Shown here piece after piece: positions 57,030-64,000 of a stretch of DNA of 64,000 bases. The notes beneath the pieces were generated by a model. That model made no database searches, had not been told where the DNA came from, and was given only the letters and a program-made list of their open reading frames with translations. Source of the stretch: Zanthoxylum bungeanum (taxonomy: Eukaryota > Streptophyta > Magnoliopsida > Sapindales > Rutaceae); assembly GCA_019454045.1 (NCBI GenBank), contig SKCR01007816.1, positions 248,001 to 312,000 on the forward strand, written 5' to 3'. Both the position numbers and the translations under genes were made by a program. Numbering within the stretch: the stretch's first letter is position 1; each line of letters begins with the position of its first letter.

Positions 57030-57963
57030 TAAATGCTAGGAGTGTACTTGTTGAATTTCTATCCAGAGCTCTTTTTTGTGTTCAGTTTTTTTTTTTTTAA
57101 TTTTCCATTACTATCATTTCTTAATGTTCAAGATATATAGATTTGTAGAAATTTTTGATTCAGAAAACATAATTAAGCTTTCACTTTCTTACAAGTTAAG
57201 GATTAGAAGGTTAATTTGTAAGAAATAAAATAATTAGGCTCATACTTTCAATTATATTTGTCCCAATAATACAAATCCTTTATTAATCTTTCAAATCAAC
57301 AAAGGTGTCTTTTAACCCATTTTACTCTAGCCCATTTGTGATGGAGATAAAATTACCTACAAGTAAGTACAACAATCAATCTCTATATTCCCAAGAGGGG
57401 TGAATTGGGTTATTGTCTAATAATACGGAAATAAAAATCTTTGTCGATTTTAACTAAATTTACCGATTAAGATTAGATTGATTTTCTCTATTTCAATATA
57501 TGACCTATATGCAAGTTTCTACTCAATAAGCATATACAAATAATTAAACTTGCAATAAGTAAAGAGTTAGGTATAGAGAAAATAACACATTGATTTATAG
57601 TGGTTCGGCCAACAATGTCTACGTCCACTCCCTCAAGCCGCGCTTGAAGATTTCCACTAAGTTGAGTTCACAACTTACAATCGAGTTTTCGGTGGCTCAC
57701 CAGCAACCAAGAGTTTTAGCGACTAGGTTCACTCCAAACCTCTTACAATGAATTTTAGATATAGGTTCACTCACAAACCTCTTACAATGAGTTTTAGATA
57801 TAAGCTCACTCACAAACCTCTTACCACCACAAGTGTTTGATAAAAAGATTCATATTATCATTTGGGCACTCACAAAGCTAATGGATATTCTAAGTGTGAG
57901 TTGCTTACCCAAGTGTTCTAAGCTCACTACTAAAGATTAAGAAGGTGTAGTGTGTGAGCTTGA
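57030..57963. other. Intergenic repeat sequence
   Basis: 57395-57960 resembles dispersed repeat sequence (GAGGGGTGAATTGG, TGGTTCGGCC, CTACGTCCACTCCC). It includes a direct repeat of about 45-50 bp at about 57728-57830 (CACAAACCTCTTACAATGAG, then TTTTAGATATA). No coding region is supported. The preceding part is AT-rich. Confidence 0.45.
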
Positions 57964-60021
57964 TGTTGGACAATTATGACCCATAGCGTCACTATTTGTA
58001 CAGATCATGGTGTTGTTGTACAAATTAACTATGTGACAAAGGAGATTGCTATCTTATCATTTGTGATTAGATCACCATGATGTATAAATGATAGGAGGTC
58101 CCTGTGATTTGTTCCTGGATTGAGAAGATATGAGACAGTATCAATCCACGAAGGATAAATCATTAAATATCCCTAGTCAGAGTATTATCGAGATTGAACA
58201 TCGATAAATGCGTAAAAGACTAGTATTACACTTGTGCGCGTTGTGAGGGCATAACGGCATAGTTCTCATATATTTGGGTATAGGATACTCATGCAAGTGT
58301 AATAGGAGGTTGTGTTTTACCGATGGTACGGGAAACAGCTTCGCTCTGGATAGACCCCCTCAGAATTCCATTGGTAGTATGACTATGTGTCTATGGATGT
58401 CCGAAATCAGGGTAGGTGTATTTGGTCTTAACCTGAGACTTGCACCGCTAATACTTGCGACAATCAATATACTTTGGATGTGGTGGTCCAGGGCTTTAAC
58501 AGGTTCTGTGTACGCCTCTGCTGGGTATATTGAGAATCGTAGTGTGTTGGGTGTGATGTCAAGACGGAAGTATCACTCCAGTCATATGGAGATGATGATC
58601 GCGCAGGGATACAGAACTGGTTCTCTAAAGGGTTGCAACCATCGGGATAATATGACTTGGTCATGATTATCCGATAATAAAGAGACTAGTTGGTCGTGAT
58701 CTGATATATGCTTCGTACGGGGCAGACACTGTACCAGCCGCAGGCCTTGCATGTGATCATCCGATACTGGATCGAAATATGCAATACTACGTATACTACG
58801 CCTGATATAGATCACTATATTCCTATAAGGATATTTCTGGAGAATTGGGAAGGCATGTCGCTTTGCTAGAAGCCAACCTTGTCTTGTAAATCGGTATAAA
58901 CGTAGTACTTGGTACTTACGTGTTCGGATAGTCCGACGACCTAATTTACTGCCAACATATCCGGAGATCTCATGGGTCGCTTCCCGAAGATTCACCGATG
59001 ACGTATGACTCGCACTTTAATTAATTTGGGATTAATTAGATGAGAGAGAAAATTAATCTGGGATTAATTGCGAAGATATTTTATCTGGGATAAAATATCA
59101 TTTAAAGAGAGAAAACGATTAATTTGGAATTAATCGATTAAATAATATATTCGATATATTATACGAAATTGGATTTCGACGTGGAATTAAAATTAGATTT
59201 TAATTCGGGCGAACGAGTTAATTTAGAATTAATTCGTTAGCGACGTGAATAGTGATTTTGCTAGACATAATTAATTAATTACGTCGCAACAGAAAATTCG
59301 TTAATTTGGAATTAGCGAACTCGAGCCCGGGATTGTTTGCGAGCGCATTCGCATTTCGAATTCGAGTGCGGTACGCAAGTCAAATCAAGCTTCAAATCGC
59401 TAGTCGCATCAAGCGTCAAATCATTAGTCACTTTGAGTGATGTGACAACTTGTCACTTGATTTGATTGATTAATGTGATTAATGGAAGTGGTTGGCAAGG
59501 CTTTAATTGCCTTGACTTTTTGTATTTGGAAAATCATTTTATTTGATTTTTTTGAAAATTAAATATTGTGTATTAGATACACAAAAATGATATACAAAAC
59601 ACTTAGCACACATCTCTCTCAATTTCCTTTTTCTCCTCTCTCCACCTACGCCCAAGGGGCTACTGTTTTTTTTTTCTTTCTTCTGGTTCTGTTACTGCCG
59701 AGAATGAAGAGAAGCAATAGATTATTTTTTGTGGCAAAAATCAAAGGTGCTAGCACACTTTTGGGTCTTGCGAAGGTGATAGGGAAACCCACCCATGAGC
59801 TTGGGATTTCATCACAAAGCTTGGAGCCTTCAAGGATGATCCAAAGCCGAAAATGGAGGACCAAGTTGCAGAGAACTGCCGTGAGCTGTTGAAGGGCAGA
59901 AAATTATTTTTGTTGTCTACCGCATCGTTCAACCAATCATTGTGAGTATTCCGCTACTTCCTTTGATTGTATTCGCATATGTTTATGCTTGATTATTCGA
60001 TCCTCGGGACCGTAGAACTCA
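57964..60021 (+). repeat. 5' LTR of element G (about 2058 bp)
   Basis: Proposed TGTTGGACAA start and GTAGAACTCA end, placed by the primer site five bases downstream. About 59020-59310 repeats the motif TTAATTTGGAATTAA and variants about ten times. The second LTR is not in the window, so the left boundary is an estimate. Confidence 0.55.
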
Positions 60022-60026
60022 AACTA

Positions 60027-60038
60027 TGGTATCAGAGC
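60027..60038 (+). other. Primer binding site, initiator-Met tRNA
   Basis: TGGTATCAGAGC, an exact match to the commonest plant LTR-retrotransposon primer site. Confidence 0.8.
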
Positions 60039-60406
60039 GTTGTTAAAAGCATGAAACCGATTTAGGGCTTAAAATTGAGTAAATTGATTTTGAGCATGAT
60101 TTTATGAAATTGGATGAATGAATATGCTTAAATGTGTTTTAATTGAAGTTTGATTTGGAACAATTTTCCCCAAAAATCATGGTTTGGCTGAGAATATGAT
60201 GCCCTAATTATTGTCTTGGGAATTTTTTGATTTTTGATCATTGGATGACTTGAATCAATTGGGAATTGTAGATTTAATGTTTAATTGGATTCAATTGGAT
60301 TGGATTTAAAATTGGACAAAATTCCCTTCAATTGCCGAGACAAAGAATAGCATGATTGGGTTTGATTTTTGTTAAATTGTGTTGGACATGATTTAATGTT
60401 GATAAG

Positions 60407-61152
60407 TAGGGGTGAGCAACGGTTCCGGGTCTACCCGGAACCTGTTGGAACCGGACCGATTTTTCGGGTTGGAACCGGAACCAGTTATAATCGGGTAGGT
60501 TCCGGTTCCAAAATGAAGGAACCGATTTTATCCGGGTAGGTTCCGGTTCCAAAATGATCGGAACCAGAACCGGACCATGGAACCGGTTTTAATAACGTAC
60601 CGGATAATTTCTGTTGAAATTTAGAACCTAAATTAGGTCGAAAATTGTATTTCTGAGAGTGAATCTAGTCTTAACAATGTGAAATTTATAGATGTTTAAA
60701 ACCTTTTTATTACTTCTTGTTATTACTAGCTATTTCCAATTGGCCGATACTTTTACTGGATTATAACATTTTTTTTTTTGCTTGTTCTGATTACATTCAA
60801 CTGAGTGTTAAACTGGGACTACTGATGGCCTCTGTTTAAACTGGGACTACTGATGGCCTCTGTTTTTAAAAGTCTAAAGCTTCATTTTCTTCGTTCTCGA
60901 GCTTCTGCACTCCGATTTGGTCCCCGTTTTTTCCTACGGACTCGTATTGGAATGTAGTTTTTATTAAAATATTTTAAAATAGGGTAATTCGGAACCGGAC
61001 CGGAACCGGACCGGAACCGGATTGGAACCGAATAATAGGGTACCCTGTTTAATTGGGTAGGTTCCGGTTCCACTTAGTGCGGAACCGAATTTTTCTGGGT
61101 AGGTTCCGGTTCCATGCGGAACCGGAACCGAAACCGGTTTTGCTCACCCCTA
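60407..61152. mobile_element. hAT-type MITE, 746 bp, TSD TTGATAAG
   Basis: Terminal inverted repeats TAGGGGTGAGCAA (60407-60419) and its complement at 61140-61152 are flanked by the 8-bp duplication TTGATAAG (60399-60406 and 61153-61160), the hAT signature. Subterminal regions are dense in GGTTCCGGTTCC on both sides in inverted sense. A 27-bp tandem duplication (AAACTGGGACTACTGATGGC) lies at about 60808-60862. No transposase is encoded; frames at 60328-60552 and 60882-61073 only translate the repeats. Confidence 0.88.
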
Positions 61153-61160
61153 TTGATAAG

Positions 61161-64000
61161 CATGATTAATTAGGCTAATTTGGTGTTTTAGAAATATTGA
61201 TTTGGTTAATTAATTATGATATACACTTTATGTAATTAAATTGTAAAATTGGGTTTTTGTAATTTAATTATATTGGGCCTATTTTAGAAATTGGGCTTTT
61301 AATGTTGTAAATGAGCTTATTGGGCTTGGTTGTACCAAGATGGGTTTAGGCTAAATTGGTTGGATCCAATTGGGCCCAAAACCGCTTCCATAAATCCCAA
61401 ATGCGACTAATGGACCTTAATAAGTTTAATTGGGCCTAATGGGCCTAAATTGATTTCTAGGCTTATGGGGTTACTCCTTGATTGGGCTTTGGTTATTGGG
61501 TTTGACCCGAGTTGACCAAAAGTCCACGCCTTAAGAAATTAATTAAAAGCCCATTGGACTTTAATTAAATTGACGTTGGACGTTAATCGGGCTTTGAGAC
61601 CCGTAACGATTAAATTTGGAATTTAAGTCGTAAAAGTTCATTAATAAGGTGTAATATTTAATTTGGAATTAAATAGCGAATTAGTATTAAATACAAATTG
61701 AATTGGATTTAATTATGTAGTTTAATTTAATTCAAGAATTTGTACTTTGAGTACTTATTCGCAAAACGAGTTTGACTCGCGCAAAATCAAATCGTTGTTT
61801 GAACATTGGATGGTCACTAATTATCAGATTAATTAATTTGATTAGATTGATTGATAACATGCTTATGTGAATACATGGTTACGATGCATGAATAATGTAT
61901 ATCAGATGGATATTATATGGGTGAGGCAATTTTAGAAATTGTTGTAATAAATTTGGAATTTATTTAAATTTGACCTGCGCGTCCAGCCTTATTACCTCCT
62001 TACTCTTTGTATTCTCTTCTCACATATTCCCCTCAATGTAAATGAGGTTTCTTTAGAAGTGTAGTGTAACGGGTAGAAGCAAATACTTGTGCTAGCGGGA
62101 GAGTGGAAATGGAGAGATTTGATCTAGGATCAATGTGTTAAGTATCCATCCGCATATCATTATTATTTTATTCATATGCACTTTATTATGTGTTTATAAT
62201 GTATGTTTAAGGGTGTATGATGATGAGACCTTAACAAAGACAATAAATTGGTTGCCAATTTGCACGCGAAAAACCCTCGCATAATATTAAGCGTTTTTCC
62301 TTCCATTGAGTGATTCTTACTCAAGATCCAAGACTGGCATTGGTTTGTTGGCCAAAGTCAAGACCTTTGTCCATCGAGGATGTGTTTGAATCATGAAGGC
62401 TTTGTTCCATATTGGTGTCTTGTCCAAGTTGTGGTTTGTTGGCCAAAGTCAATACCACTTCTTGTCCATTGACATTGATTACGAAGCTTTCCATGGTCAA
62501 TGGGTTCCGCTTAACTGGGATCACTAAGTTTGTTGTGTCAAAGCCAAGGCTTAGTTGATTCAGAGGAAAAAGGTTAGGCAATATATTGGATATATTGGCA
62601 TATATATTGTATATATGTTTCGGACTTGGATGTCCCCCTACTGGATCTAGGAATTGGATGAGATCCAATTGATCTTAGAGATCTACCTAGTTAATTATCA
62701 TACAATTTGTTGGCCAAAGTCAAGATTGTGTGATATTTAACAGGATCCTAGCCCGCTAGGAAACACGGTTTCCCGAGTACTCGACAGAGGGTTAGAGGCT
62801 CGCCGAAAAATAGTGTGAGGCAAGAATTAAATTTGCAATATTCGTTTAATTACTTGTCATACACGCTCAAAACAAATATCATTCGTCAATTAAATTAATT
62901 ATTAGTTGGACTAATATTTAATTGTTGTTTTAATTAACAGTTGGACTGTATTCAAATAAATTAAAAGTATAGTTGATTAATATAGTTGGACTATAATAAT
63001 CATTATATTTAATAGTACCTGAAATCGTTGATTAAATAGTTGGACTATTATAATCAAGATAAAATTGAAAGATTGACATTTAAAACATAATCCTAGGGAA
63101 AATGTATTTAAATGGTTTAATTTTCAAATTGGGAAAAATTTCAGGATAGTCCTGGAAACTAATAAGTTACTTTATTTGATAAAATAACATATTATGCCTA
63201 AGCCCGGAGTTAAGCAAATAGTAGAGCATAATCTTTGGAAGATTCATGTGATGATAACTTTAGTGCTTAATCCATTATACTTGCCGCAGTAGATTCCTTA
63301 ATTTCTTTGTCAGAACTAAGGGTTAGATCCTTAAAGTATGATAATAAAATTGAAGGATCTTCAAAGATCTATTCTTAGATTTTAGAAGTTATATTGCAAT
63401 AAATAACTCTTGGAGAGTTAATGACTATTCTCAAAGAGACAAAGTCAAAGTTTGCAATATGGCAAGTAGCGCAAGACGCACCTTACTTTGATATTTTAGA
63501 AGGCCTAGGTTAGGCCAAAGGCTTCTGGAGTGTTGAAAAGGCAAAGGAAAAATCATTATAATCTTCTGGGAAGATAAATGACATATCCCAAAATGTCTGG
63601 CTAAAATTGTAGCAAACAGGATCGCGGAAGCGTGACTGCCATTTGGACAAAGCAGACATGAAGGAACTGAAGACGGGCAAGGCTCTGACTTCAAATATGT
63701 TTTTCATAACTATGTTCACTACTAGTATTAAAATTGGATTTTAGATACTTAGAGTGGTACATAAATATATACTGATGTGCAGAATATACTATGAGCAGGA
63801 TACTGACTTCGTTGAGATTTAATCTGCGAATCAAAAACGGGACGAAAGTCGCTGTTTTAACCGTAGATACCTAAGTTTAGGAACTACCCTTCAGGTATGT
63901 ACTTAAATTAGGAAACTGTTATAATGTAACTAGTTTGACTAGAAACATTATCTCTATATCAGTGTTTAATCCGTTACGGATAAACCTTTTTATTCTAGAA
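61161..64000. other. Interior of element G without recognised genes
   Basis: AT-rich. TTTGTTGGCCAAAGTCAA occurs three times (about 62342, 62418 and 62705), and variants of AGTTGGACTA occur several times at 62905-63055. I see no RNA gene or coding sequence that I can support. Confidence 0.4.

Larger units (their letters stand above)
57964..64000 (+). mobile_element. LTR retrotransposon derivative G, long non-coding interior, runs off window end
   Basis: The LTR at 57964-60021 is followed by an initiator-Met primer site at 60027. About 4 kb of interior are visible and no gag, protease, reverse transcriptase or integrase motif is recognised on either strand. The interior contains a MITE. This fits a large non-autonomous derivative (LARD-like), but pol could lie beyond the window. 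The 62321-62668 minus frame (115 codons) has no recognised motif. Confidence 0.55.

Noticed and set aside
58274..58995. 130- and 137-codon frames in the LTR of element G, on opposite strands
   Set aside because: No motif or codon pattern of a gene, and they lie within a proposed LTR.
63431..63719. Minus-strand frames of 69-87 codons near the window end
   Set aside because: No recognisable domain and AT-rich context. Indistinguishable from chance.
1..64000. CRISPR-like direct repeats, bacterial operons, rRNA or tRNA genes
   Set aside because: The regular arrays are retrotransposon 3'-region satellites without unique spacers. No rRNA or cloverleaf tRNA sequence was recognised; only tRNA-complementary primer sites were seen.

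Overview
This window is from a nuclear plant genome, most likely a eudicot. The sequence is AT-rich and dominated by plant LTR retrotransposons of the Tat/Ogre and Athila (Ty3/gypsy) lineages. It also carries hAT transposon remnants and one host gene with plant introns, a phi-class glutathione S-transferase at 56062-56908. No rRNA, tRNA or CRISPR array was seen. The species cannot be named from the sequence.

Layout. 1-~5100: a minus-strand Tat element (A) that keeps gag but has lost almost all of pol. 5211-7130: a complete LTR of another element with an initiator-Met-type primer site. 7131-9785: a broken hAT transposase. 9786-10645: a partial copy of the 5211-7130 LTR. 10646-15685: a truncated minus-strand Athila element (F). 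15686-16790: a second copy of the hAT tail plus LTR fragment, which resumes at 51593-52163. Between those halves lies a minus-strand Athila element (C, 16791-51592) with a 5-bp target duplication, GCGCA. C is split by a Tat element (B, 30556-49317, duplication GCTGG) in gag and by a smaller Athila derivative (E, 23123-27568, duplication CACGT) in reverse transcriptase. B contains an inverted, coding-free Tat derivative (D, 33738-42393). The nesting is therefore three to four levels deep. 53170-54798 is a solo Athila LTR (duplication ATTAT). 57964 to the window end is an LTR element (G) with a long, apparently non-coding interior and a hAT-type MITE (60407-61152, duplication TTGATAAG).

The most unusual part is 19681-21210, in the env position of Athila element C, between integrase and the 3' LTR. 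A splice acceptor is followed by a frameshifted ORF whose basic run and CX2C finger resemble the cysteine-rich nucleic-acid-binding proteins of Betaflexiviridae plant RNA viruses. Behind it lies a full-length, intronless LOG-like (cytokinin riboside monophosphate phosphoribohydrolase) coding sequence with two in-frame stops. A retrotransposon thus appears to carry a virus-derived and a host-derived gene side by side.

A second unexpected pattern is shared by the three Tat elements A, B and D. In each, the hypervariable tandem-repeat region after pol is bounded by a conserved splice acceptor and a conserved strong splice donor, as if the array were an exon. All transposon coding regions here carry stops, frameshifts or deletions. 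Only the GST gene looks functional.
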